Part shown: positions 17,525 through 26,196 of the stretch, piece by piece
Position numbering within the stretch: position 1 is the first letter of the stretch
Layout: each line of letters opens with the position of its first letter
Assembly (NCBI GenBank): GCA_947498455.1
Contig: CANMKK010000003.1
Span: 162,661 to 226,660, forward strand
Source of the DNA: an uncultured Aquimarina sp.
GTDB taxonomy: Bacteria; Bacteroidota; Bacteroidia; Flavobacteriales; Flavobacteriaceae
Direction: 5' to 3'
DNA: 64,000 bases
Notes under the pieces: generated by a model
Told to the model about the DNA's origin: nothing
The model's database searches: none
Seen by the model: the letters and a program-made list of their open reading frames with translations, nothing else
Position numbers and translations under genes: made by a program

Positions 17525-18310
17525 ATGATTAATATAAAGTTGTTTTATATACTAATTCCTATTTGCTTTTTTTCTTGCAAGGCTCAAAAGCAGAAAACAT
17601 CAAATGAAATAGTATTCAATATTGTTAGTGACACTATTAAGTGTAAAAGTTTACATGAGAATTTATTTGTAACAGAATATATTGAAGTATTGCATCCTAA
17701 TAAAGATTTTCAGAATAGAGTACAAAATAAAGTTTGGTCTTTCTTTCTACACAACATTTATCCTGCAGAGGTAATCACAAATCTAAAAGCCTACAACAGC
17801 AAATGTTGTGAGGAAATAGATGACAGTTGTGATTTTAATTTTCAAGAATATGATATAAATTATAGCAACTCTAAATTTTCAAGTATTACTGGTTTCTTCA
17901 ATATTTATGGTTTAACACCTACAGAAGATGAGTTTAATTTAAACATGAAGATTTCTACATTAGAAATATTAAAAATATCAGATTTATTAACAAAAAAAGG
18001 AGTTGATTTTCTATTAAAAGATGCTAATCTAAAGATTAAAAAATCAATAAATGAAGAAAAAAAATATTGGGACGATGATGATCTGGATGATATATCAGAC
18101 TTTATAAGTAATATTTCGGATATTGATATTAATGCACTGAATAATTTCAAGATATTTAAAAATGGCGAAAATTTTTATTTAAAAATCTGGTATTCGTTTG
18201 AGGCTACTAAGTTTCAACAAAAATTATTACCGGTAATAAATCTTACTTATAATTTTGATGAACTGAATCCTTATTTCAATAAAGAATTCATACAATTATT
18301 GAACGATTAA
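17525..18310 (+). CDS. Lipoprotein, possibly RsiV/DUF3298-like
   Basis: 261 aa from the ATG at 17525, which directly begins a lipoprotein signal (MINIKLFYILIPICFFSC); an ATG at 17474 adds 17 residues that would spoil the signal. The middle (residues ~55-200) has the flavour of DUF4163/DUF3298 proteins related to the lysozyme-sensing anti-sigma factor RsiV: N-terminal strands, then ILKISDLLTKKGVDFLLKDA. An acidic stretch KKYWDDDDLDDISDF follows. If so, a periplasmic wall-hydrolase-binding role would fit the neighbouring LAS peptidase. The family match is tentative. Confidence 0.6.
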   Translation: MINIKLFYILIPICFFSCKAQKQKTSNEIVFNIVSDTIKCKSLHENLFVTEYIEVLHPNKDFQNRVQNKVWSFFLHNIYPAEVITNLKAYNSKCCEEIDDSCDFNFQEYDINYSNSKFSSITGFFNIYGLTPTEDEFNLNMKISTLEILKISDLLTKKGVDFLLKDANLKIKKSINEEKKYWDDDDLDDISDFISNISDIDINALNNFKIFKNGENFYLKIWYSFEATKFQQKLLPVINLTYNFDELNPYFNKEFIQLLND

Positions 18311-18348
18311 AATTATGTCTACTAGAGGAAGGCTATAGATTGTTTTAA

Positions 18349-19077
18349 ATGAAAAACACAACATATATGAAAACCATACTATATGTTATTATTTTTTTGA
18401 ATATATATTCCAATATGTATTCACAAGAACACATTAAATTAAAGTATAAGGACAAAAAAATTGAGAACATAGTACCCCACAATTGGTATATAATTGATAG
18501 CACAACTCTAGGTGATTTAAATAATGATGGTATTAATGATTTAGTCATAGTTATCAAAAAAAAAGACCCTAAAAATGTTTTAACAAACAGTGAAATTGGA
18601 AATGACTCTATTGATATTAACCCTAGAATTTTAGCCATTTATTTTAAAAACAAAAATTCTTGCCTGAAAAAGCAATTACAAAATAATAACTTTATTTATG
18701 TTAATCGAAACCCAACCATTGAAGAACCTTTTCAAGGTATTAGTATAGCACCAGAAGGGGGACTTCAGATAGATTTTCAATTGTTTTACAATGCGGGAAG
18801 TTGGTATACCTATAATGAATCTTATTTCTTTAAATATAAGAATGATTCCTTTGAACTAATAAAATATTCAAAACTAGCTGTAAATCGAGCAACCATGGAA
18901 TCCGAAGAAGAAAAAGTAAATTTCCTTAAAGGCGAAACTACTTATACAACAGAAACTTTTAAAGAAGAAGATAAAGATAAAGAATATCCTATAGTAAAAT
19001 CCACCAGGACAACCTTTGTTCCAGAAAAACTACAGTTACTAAAAGAGGTAAAGACTCCTTTTTTATTTATAAAATAG
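18349..19077 (+). CDS. Secreted protein with VCBS-like DxNxDG motif
   Basis: 242 aa. Signal peptide MKTILYVIIFLNIYSNMYSQ begins at the second ATG (18367); the upstream ATG at 18349 adds six residues, and both are possible. A calcium-loop-like motif LGDLNNDGINDLVIVI lies near residue 60, followed by beta-rich sequence with GGLQIDFQLFYNAGSWYTYN. It resembles small periplasmic proteins found beside Bacteroidota toxins and shares the Asp-loop idea with the 16473-17456 protein. No enzymatic motif was seen. An immunity-like role is inferred from context. Confidence 0.6.
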   Translation: MKNTTYMKTILYVIIFLNIYSNMYSQEHIKLKYKDKKIENIVPHNWYIIDSTTLGDLNNDGINDLVIVIKKKDPKNVLTNSEIGNDSIDINPRILAIYFKNKNSCLKKQLQNNNFIYVNRNPTIEEPFQGISIAPEGGLQIDFQLFYNAGSWYTYNESYFFKYKNDSFELIKYSKLAVNRATMESEEEKVNFLKGETTYTTETFKEEDKDKEYPIVKSTRTTFVPEKLQLLKEVKTPFLFIK

Positions 19078-19110
19078 TTCTTACATATTTAGAAACAATA
19101 TTGACGCATT

Positions 19111-19251
19111 ATGGTAGATTTAAATCTTACTTGGAAGATCAATTATCAATCCTTTGTAAAGGAGTACTTTACATTTTTAAATGATTACATCAATAGAGGA
19201 TTTAATCCTTCTAAATTTGGTAAAATAACCTCTAGATTATGGAAAATGTAA
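19111..19251 (+). pseudogene. 46-codon ORF or gene fragment
   Basis: An ATG-initiated ORF reading MVDLNLTWKINYQSFVKEYF then TFLNDYINRGFNPSKFGKIT and SRLWKM. Its end overlaps the start of the next gene by 13 bp in another frame. It has protein-like composition but no signal peptide or recognised domain. It is more likely a fragment of a lost gene than a functional peptide. Confidence 0.3.
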
Positions 19252-19679
19252 AGAAAATAATACTTCTCTTTATATTATCATTTACTTTTATTTCTTGTGT
19301 TCAAGAAAATTTTAAGAAAATTAGTAGTCAATTATATAAAGATTCATCAGGTGAATTATATATTAAAGCAAAAAACAAATCTTTACTGCACCCTTCTAAA
19401 GATATAAGTAAAATTAAAGGTTTTATATATCTTAATAGTATTTACGACGTTATTAATCAAAATAATAAGAATCTCAAAAACATAGTTGATATTAAAACCT
19501 TTGAAAAAGTTAATAGAAGTGGTAACTATTTCAAAGATACTAATCAAATCTATGTTTATACCAATCAACCAAAATCTAATCAATTATTTAATATTAAAAA
19601 TAAAGAGGTTATATTATTTGGTATGGACAAAGATTATTTGAGAATCAGAAATGTTACGTACTACAAAGGAATAAAATGA
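19239..19679 (+). CDS. Lipoprotein with DKNYW-like repeats, putative immunity protein
   Basis: 146 aa with lipoprotein signal MENVKKIILLFILSFTFISC. The repeated pattern GNYFKDTNQIYVYTN and GMDKDYLRIRNVTYYKG resembles DKNYW-family repeats (tyrosine-rich 'sYYKDKNxVYY' units), which are common in immunity proteins of polymorphic toxin systems. The reading frame stays open for about 40 further codons after the TGA at 19677-19679, so the protein may have been longer before a nonsense change. It lies in the exported-protein row behind the candidate effector. Confidence 0.55.
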   Translation: MENVKKIILLFILSFTFISCVQENFKKISSQLYKDSSGELYIKAKNKSLLHPSKDISKIKGFIYLNSIYDVINQNNKNLKNIVDIKTFEKVNRSGNYFKDTNQIYVYTNQPKSNQLFNIKNKEVILFGMDKDYLRIRNVTYYKGIK

Positions 19680-19870
19680 GATGGATTAAATACTACAAAG
19701 GCAAAATTATTCTATTGTACCAACTCAAATACAGATAAAATCGAGTTTTATTCAGATGTAATCTATTATATCATGAAGATACTCTTATTACCTCAGAATA
19801 TTTAAATTATATGAACCTAACAGAAAAAACAAAAGATTCGCTAATCAAAGTTTTTTTTCAATAGATAGTA
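19680..19870 (+). pseudogene. Decayed 3' extension of the DKNYW-like gene
   Basis: After the stop at 19679 the same frame continues as DGLNTTKAKLFYCTNSNTDK and IEFYSDVIYYIMKILLLPQN before the next stop. The nucleotide string TACTACAAAGG at the end of the intact gene recurs about 35 bp later in another frame, suggesting a small duplication and frameshift. Read here as gene decay. Confidence 0.3.
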
Positions 19871-19895
19871 ATTCTTGCATTACTCATTGATTATT

Positions 19896-20396
19896 ATGAG
19901 ATTAAAATCATTGTACAATAATAAAAACACCTTACTTCTTTTCTTAATCTTTCTTTCAATAGCTTGTAAACAATCAACAAACTCATTGGTAGAAAAGGAT
20001 TCTACTCATATAAGAATTAATAAAGAATCAAAAGAAAGCTCCTCTACATTAGAATCACAGAACAAGATAGTTGTTTCTCAAGACAATTATAATGGTACAT
20101 ACCATCTTAGTGGAAGAAATAAGTGTGAAATGTTAATTACGATAAAAGATGATATGTATTCTGTAAAAACTAATAAAAGAACTCAATCTGGAACTATCGA
20201 TATTATAAAAAGTAATAGTTTGGATACCTATATTTTGTTTAAGAACCTATTTGGTGACGATCCTAAAACTGAAATAGAAGGAAAATATGAAGACGGAACT
20301 ATAACCATTCAAAATTATGGTAATACTTTAAATCCTTATACCAGAATAAGTGAATGTGGAGATAAGTTTTTATTACTGAAAAAGACGAACCAATAA
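19896..20396 (+). CDS. Small lipoprotein of unknown function, 166 aa
   Basis: The ATG at 19896 gives MRLKSLYNNKNTLLLFLIFL then SIAC, a lipoprotein signal. The longer frame begins with TTG at 19875 and is less likely. After a Ser/Lys-rich linker (residues ~25-60) there is a compact beta-rich domain (NYNGTYHLSGRNKCEMLITI...DDMYSVKTNK) ending near ECGDKFLLLKK. Two cysteines remain in the mature domain. It resembles small periplasmic beta-barrel lipoproteins in general shape only. Another member of the exported row; immunity role possible. Confidence 0.6.
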   Translation: MRLKSLYNNKNTLLLFLIFLSIACKQSTNSLVEKDSTHIRINKESKESSSTLESQNKIVVSQDNYNGTYHLSGRNKCEMLITIKDDMYSVKTNKRTQSGTIDIIKSNSLDTYILFKNLFGDDPKTEIEGKYEDGTITIQNYGNTLNPYTRISECGDKFLLLKKTNQ

Positions 20397-20419
20397 TCTA
20401 TGTTAGATATTTATAAAAT

Positions 20420-20540
20420 ATGATTAAAAAATGTTTCTAAAAAACGCTATATATTAAAACTACCATATTTTGTCTAACATTATTTATAGTATCCTGCAAG
20501 CAGACTACTACCGAAAATAATAGAAATAATGAGCAGGTTT
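20420..20540 (+). pseudogene. Frameshifted lipoprotein leader remnant
   Basis: The sequence before the SH3 gene encodes TTIFCLTLFIVSCKQTTTEN, a clear lipoprotein leader with lipobox IVSC, and stops 10 codons later. It has no in-frame start; a plausible ATG with MIKK lies upstream in another frame. It is most likely a truncated lipoprotein gene. Confidence 0.4.
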
Positions 20541-21782
20541 TTTAAATTACCAAAGTACTACATACTAATCATATCACTGTTTATAACTACTACCATATGT
20601 AGTCAAGAAACATATTTTGTCGTTGCAAAAAATGGTCTTATTATCAGAGATCAACCTTCTAAATTAGGGAAAAGGATTGGTAAATTATCCTATGGATCAG
20701 AAGTGAAGATTCTAAAGAATACAGGCGTATGGTTAACAATTAGAGATAATGATCAGGAATTAAAAGGGGAATGGGTGTCTATAACATTAGAACCATCAAA
20801 AAAGTCAAAACCTACAGCAAACTATTATATTTTTAGTGGCTACTTAGTGTCTAAAGAAGAGGCTATCCATAATGATATATTTCAAAAACAAAATATGGAA
20901 GACTTACATATTTATTCAACATATTCTTTTGAAATAAACACAGGAGATATTGTTAATCTCATTCCACTTACAGATAGTTATCCGTGGACGGAACATAAAG
21001 ACTCCCTGGCCATATCAAATCATTATTTAGGTAATATCAAAACAGATAATAATAATTACCATCAATTAGATTCTAATTTTAGGAGTCGTTTTCTAGGAAG
21101 AATGAATATTTCTGAGGATCATAACATATTTGTTTATAATGTATCCAGAGATAAAATATTTACTTATCGTGTAAAAGATCAGCCTTTAGTGGGGATTCTC
21201 ACCCCATACGGAGCTCAAGATCAGATACAGCAGTATGATTATATAATAGGTTTTGATCTCAATGAAACGTTAAAGAAGGGTATTAATTATACAGAAACGA
21301 TCTTTACATATATAGGCAAAGAAAACCCTTTTCAAACAGGTCAGTTACAAGAATTAATTTGGAGCAAGATTGATTATAACCTTTTTAAAACTAATATTAA
21401 TTGGAATAATGCTACTTTCAAGATTAGATATGATCCGTTAAAAGATGTGTATCTTTTTTCAATGGAAAACCTGGATTACTACCTCATTAATTTAGTAGAA
21501 AATGATCAACTTCGAGATCGGCATTTGATAATTGTAGATAGAAGTTCTAAAACTATAATGGCTGATTTTTATTATAGTGAAGGTGAGAGTTCATCTCTTG
21601 CTCCTATAACCATAAAAGGTGCGCAGCAAGGCTCTTCTGGAGGACAATGGACAGGTAAGATGTTCAAAAATGCTCCTCCTATAATATTTGGTATTTTATA
21701 CCATACTTTCGGCTGCCCCAAAATAGATATTATAAGTGAAAGTCGTAGTTCCATACGTTTACGTTGTGACAACAGACACTGA
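20529..21782 (+). CDS. Exported protein with N-terminal bacterial SH3 domain
   Basis: 417 aa. The signal peptide ends near TTTICSQ (residues 20-26). An SH3b domain follows (about 28-95: VVAKNGLIIRDQPSKLGKRI, LSYGSEVKIL), the fold that often binds peptidoglycan in the periplasm. The remaining ~320 residues are unassigned, beta-rich and carry a late motif IKGAQQGSSGGQWTGKMFKN. It ends the exported-protein row after the TssD/LAS-peptidase genes, and a cell-wall-binding domain fits that context. It is convergent with nothing; a repeat element follows directly. Confidence 0.7.
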   Translation: MSRFFKLPKYYILIISLFITTTICSQETYFVVAKNGLIIRDQPSKLGKRIGKLSYGSEVKILKNTGVWLTIRDNDQELKGEWVSITLEPSKKSKPTANYYIFSGYLVSKEEAIHNDIFQKQNMEDLHIYSTYSFEINTGDIVNLIPLTDSYPWTEHKDSLAISNHYLGNIKTDNNNYHQLDSNFRSRFLGRMNISEDHNIFVYNVSRDKIFTYRVKDQPLVGILTPYGAQDQIQQYDYIIGFDLNETLKKGINYTETIFTYIGKENPFQTGQLQELIWSKIDYNLFKTNINWNNATFKIRYDPLKDVYLFSMENLDYYLINLVENDQLRDRHLIIVDRSSKTIMADFYYSEGESSSLAPITIKGAQQGSSGGQWTGKMFKNAPPIIFGILYHTFGCPKIDIISESRSSIRLRCDNRH

Positions 21783-21808
21783 TTGGAGAGATGTTCTATT
21801 GATTTCTA
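21783..21808. other. Spacer before the 21809 repeat element
   Basis: Short spacer with no visible signal. The rest of the 442-bp gap to 22224 holds the repeat at 21809, the palindrome at 22005 and an AT-rich stretch that must contain the promoter of the leader-peptide gene. Confidence 0.3.
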
Positions 21809-21970
21809 ATACCAGTTGTTGTTTGAATTTACTGGAAAAGAAAATAAAGATTTTTTTGTTTCAATGAAGAAGAAAAATTAAGCATAGCTGGGCTACGGTT
21901 TATTTTTATGCTGAAATTGAGGCACAAAAAAGAACATTTTATTACGTTAAATTCAAATGACAAATGGTAT
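21809..21970. repeat. MITE-like element with ~23-bp terminal inverted repeats
   Basis: Imperfect terminal inverted repeats at 21809-21831 (ATACCAGTTGTTGTTTGAAT...) and 21948-21970 (...ATTCAAATGACAAATGGTAT) enclose 116 bp with a partly palindromic middle (AAGCATAGCTGGGCTACGG). It has no coding capacity. Likely a non-autonomous transposon relic or folded intergenic repeat. Confidence 0.6.
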
Positions 21971-22004
21971 TAATAGTAGTCGATAAAGCATAAGACTATG
22001 TAAA

Positions 22005-22035
22005 GTCCTGACAGGTGTCAGAAACCTGTCAGGAC
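22005..22035. repeat. Dispersed palindrome, family A copy 3
   Basis: An inverted repeat GTCCTGACAGGT-GTCAGAA-ACCTGTCAGGAC related to the copies at 8532 and 11788. All three copies are intergenic. Confidence 0.65.
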
Positions 22036-22224
22036 CGGTGATTCACAAATTATCTTTGTTATACGATCTATGGATGAGAATTTCGTAAAAATAATTGCAA
22101 CGATTTTTCTAAGTAACAAAGTAGGACTATATTTAATTAACATTTATTTTACCTATTGGATACATTATGACAACAATATTTACATGATGAACTCGTTATT
22201 TATATAATCTTAAAACCTAATATA

Positions 22225-22467
22225 ATGAAAAAAATCACAGAAATTAATGGGGCTAAAAAAATGTCCAAAAAAGAACAACAAAGTATCCATGGGGGTAACT
22301 CTCAAGGGTCTGTTATTACATGTCAAACAAAAATATTATCTTCTATAGAAATAGGTGTATCCACAACTGTGACATATTTTTGTGACACAAGTGAAGGTCA
22401 GTCTTGTGGTTCGCAATTCTATTGGGATGATGAACAACCTACAGGTTCTTTCTGTACAAATTCATAG
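22225..22467 (+). CDS. Double-glycine leader peptide, bacteriocin-like, 80 aa
   Basis: The N-terminus MKKITEINGAKKMSKKEQQS is followed by IHGG, a complete double-glycine leader with the cut predicted after Gly24 by a C39-peptidase ABC exporter. The 56-residue core has four cysteines (TCQ, FCD, SCG, FCT), enough for two disulfides, and is Ser/Thr/Gly-rich. No exporter, immunity or modification gene is adjacent. Bacteroidota use such leaders for secreted bacteriocin-like and signalling peptides. Function of this one is unknown. Confidence 0.7.
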   Translation: MKKITEINGAKKMSKKEQQSIHGGNSQGSVITCQTKILSSIEIGVSTTVTYFCDTSEGQSCGSQFYWDDEQPTGSFCTNS

Positions 22468-22931
22468 AGCTCATAATTAATAACTATTTGACCTTAAAAA
22501 AATCCTATAAATAATTGTTTTTTATTTAGACTTAGAAATAAAATAGAACCGTAGCTTTACTTCGACTAAGTTCAGTATAAAATTCTATGTTTTCATTTTC
22601 TTTCTTACTAAGATCAAAAATTACTGTTTATTTTTTCAGGTAATTCTAATGTCTAATAGGTATAACTATCTAATCCTACTTCGTCATTTTAGATTTTTCA
22701 AAGCATTCATCCCTTTGCCAACATTGTTTTTCATTTACAACTAGCGTTGTACCGTGTTCCAAAGGCAGAAGATTGAAGTCTCAATCAAAAGATGACAAAG
22801 TAGGATTAAAGAATAGCCAATTGTGCTAGCGCTATACCGAAGTATCGTAATTGTTTCTTTTATCTACAAAATATAGTAGAAATAGTATGCGATTAGATGC
22901 AAAATTTTATTCGTAACTCGTATTATACTAC
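22468..22931. repeat. Intergenic region with a ~24-bp inverted repeat
   Basis: No gene is seen. The arms at 22671-22694 (TAATCCTACTTCGTCATTTT..) and 22784-22808 (..AAGATGACAAAGTAGGATTA) are inverted and imperfect with a ~90-bp loop. The loop has no coding content. A TTCGACTAAGTTCAG string near 22562 resembles the 'TTCGACT-CCGCTCAG' palindrome arms of the 33-34 kb repeat cluster. Confidence 0.45.
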
Positions 22932-24125
22932 CTAAAGCAATTTTTTTAATATAGTACCATAATACTGAACACCTTCTATCAGAAGACTGTAGAAATAGGT
23001 GCCTGAAGGAAGGTTATCATCTTTAAAAACGATGGTTTGATTTCCTGCTCCAGCAGGATAGATATATCCTTGTTGATAAACCTTTATTCCATTTCGATTA
23101 TACATTGTAAATATGGCTAGAATCGTGTTTGTATTATCTAACCTGAATGAAATGTTTAGAACATCATCAAAAGGATTGGGATAGGTTTTTATAGTAGTAG
23201 CATTGCATTCAATTTTTGGGACACGATAATTCAATGTATTATTGCTATTAGAATACTCCAATACTTCATCCTTCTCATCAACCACAATATAGAGATAGTC
23301 ATCTGCTATTTCTTTATATAGTGTAGATTTTATAAAGAAAGAGACCACCGTCGCTTGACCTCTTGCCAATGGAGGAATCATAGTTTTATTGAGTAACACC
23401 GCATCGGTATCTTTTTTATAATAAACACTTACCTCGGACTTCTCTGTAATATCACGATTTCTAACATTTCTAATATGGGTTTTTAAAAGAACTCCCTGAT
23501 CCCTAATGGTATTAAATGGTTTTAGTATTTCTGCGTGTGTAACTTCTAGATCTCCTAGTGAATATGGACTATACACCGTAAAATCTATAAATTCTCTGTC
23601 TACAACAGCATTATTTGTTACTTCTTTTAGTGCTAAAGAAATAGTATAATTACCGGGATGCGTATCATATGCTCCCATATATAAAGTATACGTTCCTAAA
23701 AGGACCAATTCATCCCGTACGATATTTTTAGCACTCCTTGCAGATCCTCCGCCAGGTCGGGTAGGGGGTATTAAAATAGGATCTAATGTCGTATTTATTA
23801 TATGAGAAACACCTATAAAAAGGTTCTTTTCCGTTTGTCGTGATCCAGTTATAGTATCCTCATGATAGTTACCAAAAACATTAAATTTAATACCTCCATA
23901 GATCGAAATCAAAAGGTCTATAGTATCTGGAAGTAGTATTTCGGATTTATAGGCACTAATGTCAATAATTATATCCAGCGGTACAATAGCTCCATGATCT
24001 CCATTCTCTGATGAAATGATTTCCGAATTTGTCGATTTATAGGGTAACTTTTCAGTATTGCAATAGATGGTATACGATAGTAAATACATCAAAATTAAGG
24101 GAAGCGATCGCTTAGTATAGTTCAT
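22932..24125 (-). CDS. T9SS-secreted protein with CARDB-like domain
   Basis: 397 aa. Signal peptide MNYTKRSLPLILMYLLSYTIYC is followed by a beta-rich region (~60-170) with a PPTRPGGGSARS linker. A CARDB-like adhesion domain spans ~185-290 (LGDLEVTHAEILKPFNTIRD, HIRNVRNRDITEKSEVSVYY, VVDEKDEVLEYSNSNNTLNY). The last ~80 residues are a type A T9SS sorting domain (TYPNPFDDVLNISF...YNRNGIKVYQQ...LPSGTYFYSL). It would be exported by the type IX system and anchored at or released from the cell surface. Ligand unknown. Confidence 0.82.
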   Translation of the reverse strand: MNYTKRSLPLILMYLLSYTIYCNTEKLPYKSTNSEIISSENGDHGAIVPLDIIIDISAYKSEILLPDTIDLLISIYGGIKFNVFGNYHEDTITGSRQTEKNLFIGVSHIINTTLDPILIPPTRPGGGSARSAKNIVRDELVLLGTYTLYMGAYDTHPGNYTISLALKEVTNNAVVDREFIDFTVYSPYSLGDLEVTHAEILKPFNTIRDQGVLLKTHIRNVRNRDITEKSEVSVYYKKDTDAVLLNKTMIPPLARGQATVVSFFIKSTLYKEIADDYLYIVVDEKDEVLEYSNSNNTLNYRVPKIECNATTIKTYPNPFDDVLNISFRLDNTNTILAIFTMYNRNGIKVYQQGYIYPAGAGNQTIVFKDDNLPSGTYFYSLLIEGVQYYGTILKKLL

Positions 24126-24386
24126 TCTAAAATAAATAGTACGTTAAGTACATAAAAATATGTCAAGCATCTAACAAACCATTATAATCAATTACTAATA
24201 TTCATCAATTTTATAAAATTGACTGTATTTTATTCATTTTTGTTCAATTAAAATAACTTAAAACTACTTCTTAAATCTCAGCTATTGACTCCATGTCTCT
24301 ATACGCAACTACTTCATAATCTGCACTCCATACTTGTTTTCTTGAGTCTTTACCGGATACTACTATATTTTACTCATTAATTTTTT

Positions 24387-26123
24387 CTAAATTGTTTTGC
24401 TAGTCAGTATTTCTTTCTGAATCTGCTTGATATAGAATGAATGCGTGAGGCCGGTTTGTTTTTTAAATGCATTAGCAAAAGTATTTACACTTTTATACCC
24501 TAACTCTTCTGCAATTGCTTTAATGGTATAGGATCTAAATTTATAATCTGTTTTTAGCTTATCTAAACAAAACTTAATTCTTAATTCGTTTATATAATTA
24601 TTAAAAGTTTTATAACGGGATTCACTAATAACTTTAGAAAGATAGGTTGTATTGGTATTGATGAGTTTGGCAGTTGTATACAAACTACAATCAGAAGTAA
24701 GAAAAAAGTGTTCTTGTTCTAATATATTTAGTTTTTCGAAAAGCTCATTTGTTTTTTTATCCGTAACAAAATCTTTTTTGAGCTTATGACTAGGACCAAA
24801 AACTTTTTCTTTCTTCTCTACTTGTAATTGCTCATATAATGCTTTGTTTTTGCGCTGTATTTTCACAAAATACAGTATCAAAATAAGTAAACCCCCAAGT
24901 ACTATTAATAATCCTATAACATAGGTAGCATTTTTTGACGCCAGGCTTAGATTTTTATCTTTTAGATCAGCAATATCCTCATTATATAATGTATCTCGGG
25001 CATTCATATCACCAGTATGAAGAGATTCTATGATCTCATTATAAACTTTGGTATATTTTAGTTGTAATTCTTTATTATTAAGTTGCTCTCCACACTTAAT
25101 TGCCAGTGCATACATTTCTTTGATTTTTTCAACTTCGGCATCCGCTTCTATCATATCAAAATTATAAGACAATAATTCTTCTGCTTTCTTATACTCTTTT
25201 AAAGCATAAAAACATGTGGCTATATGATAATTGGCAGTTAATAAATTGACATCCCTTTGATTATTTTGTTTTAGTAAATCAGATTTAGCTAATATGAGGT
25301 ATGATAAAGCCTTATCATATTTTTTCTTTCCTATATAAGCCTCACCAATATTAAGATTAAAATTGATAACATAATTTACAAGATGATGCTTCTCGGCATA
25401 TTGTATCCCTTTATAATCATATTCTAATGTGGTATCATAATTTCCCATTTTATAATAACACACTCCAATTCCCTGTAATGTTGTTAAATAGGATTCTTTA
25501 TATGATTTAATAGTTTGATATTCGGGTTTCTCTAAAAAGTCGAGAATATTCAGATAGGTTTCTAAGGCATCTCTATGACGATCCAATCGAATTCGGACCA
25601 AACCTATATTTATTAAGTTAGGAATTCGTTTATCCTTTAGATCATATTGTCTAATTATATTTTTTGCTTTTAGATATTGACTTAAGGCATTGTTGCGGTC
25701 TCTATCATTAAGATAAGCACTTCCTGTCAATGTCAATGCACTTATAAGATTATCTTTTGTTTCTAATTTTTCGGCAGACTCGATAGATAAAAGACCATAC
25801 TGAACTGCTTTTTTATAGTCCTTTTTAACAAAGTATGTGTATCCCAGATAATAATAAGATAAGAATTGGGTATAATAGTCATTTTCGTTGATACCTTTTT
25901 CTAAATATATCTTATAATATACTTCGGATAAATCAGGTTTTTCTTTAACCTTTCTAAGTACAAAATTATATACGGTATCAGCATTTTTTTCTTTAAGAAT
26001 AAAGTCTCTATCGGTTTTTAACTCATATTCTAATGTATCGATATTTACAGATTCAACTTTTTGAAAGGCGAGTCCTTTACTAATCAACAAAAAGAAAAAT
26101 AAGGATAAATTAACTATTTTCAT
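24387..26123 (-). CDS. TPR sensor / AraC-type transcriptional regulator, membrane-anchored
   Basis: 578 aa from the ATG at 26123; a GTG ten codons upstream is less likely because the ATG begins the signal sequence MKIVNLSLFFFLLISKGLAF. The periplasmic part (~25-390) is built of TPR units (e.g. YFVKKDYKKAVQYGLLSIES, YYKMGNYDTTLEYDYKGIQY). One transmembrane helix lies at ~400-422 (YVIGLLIVLGGLLILILYFV). A cytoplasmic AraC-type helix-turn-helix ends the protein (TTYLSKVISE; IKAIAEELGYKSVNTFANAF). This one-component architecture is common in flavobacteria. Target genes are unknown; the carboxylase gene lies upstream on the same strand. Confidence 0.88.
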   Translation of the reverse strand: MKIVNLSLFFFLLISKGLAFQKVESVNIDTLEYELKTDRDFILKEKNADTVYNFVLRKVKEKPDLSEVYYKIYLEKGINENDYYTQFLSYYYLGYTYFVKKDYKKAVQYGLLSIESAEKLETKDNLISALTLTGSAYLNDRDRNNALSQYLKAKNIIRQYDLKDKRIPNLINIGLVRIRLDRHRDALETYLNILDFLEKPEYQTIKSYKESYLTTLQGIGVCYYKMGNYDTTLEYDYKGIQYAEKHHLVNYVINFNLNIGEAYIGKKKYDKALSYLILAKSDLLKQNNQRDVNLLTANYHIATCFYALKEYKKAEELLSYNFDMIEADAEVEKIKEMYALAIKCGEQLNNKELQLKYTKVYNEIIESLHTGDMNARDTLYNEDIADLKDKNLSLASKNATYVIGLLIVLGGLLILILYFVKIQRKNKALYEQLQVEKKEKVFGPSHKLKKDFVTDKKTNELFEKLNILEQEHFFLTSDCSLYTTAKLINTNTTYLSKVISESRYKTFNNYINELRIKFCLDKLKTDYKFRSYTIKAIAEELGYKSVNTFANAFKKQTGLTHSFYIKQIQKEILTSKTI

Positions 26124-26196
26124 GATTATTAACCTAACATAAACAGGAATCACTTGTACTCTAATCTAATATAAAAATCTATACCGAGAGCCTATA

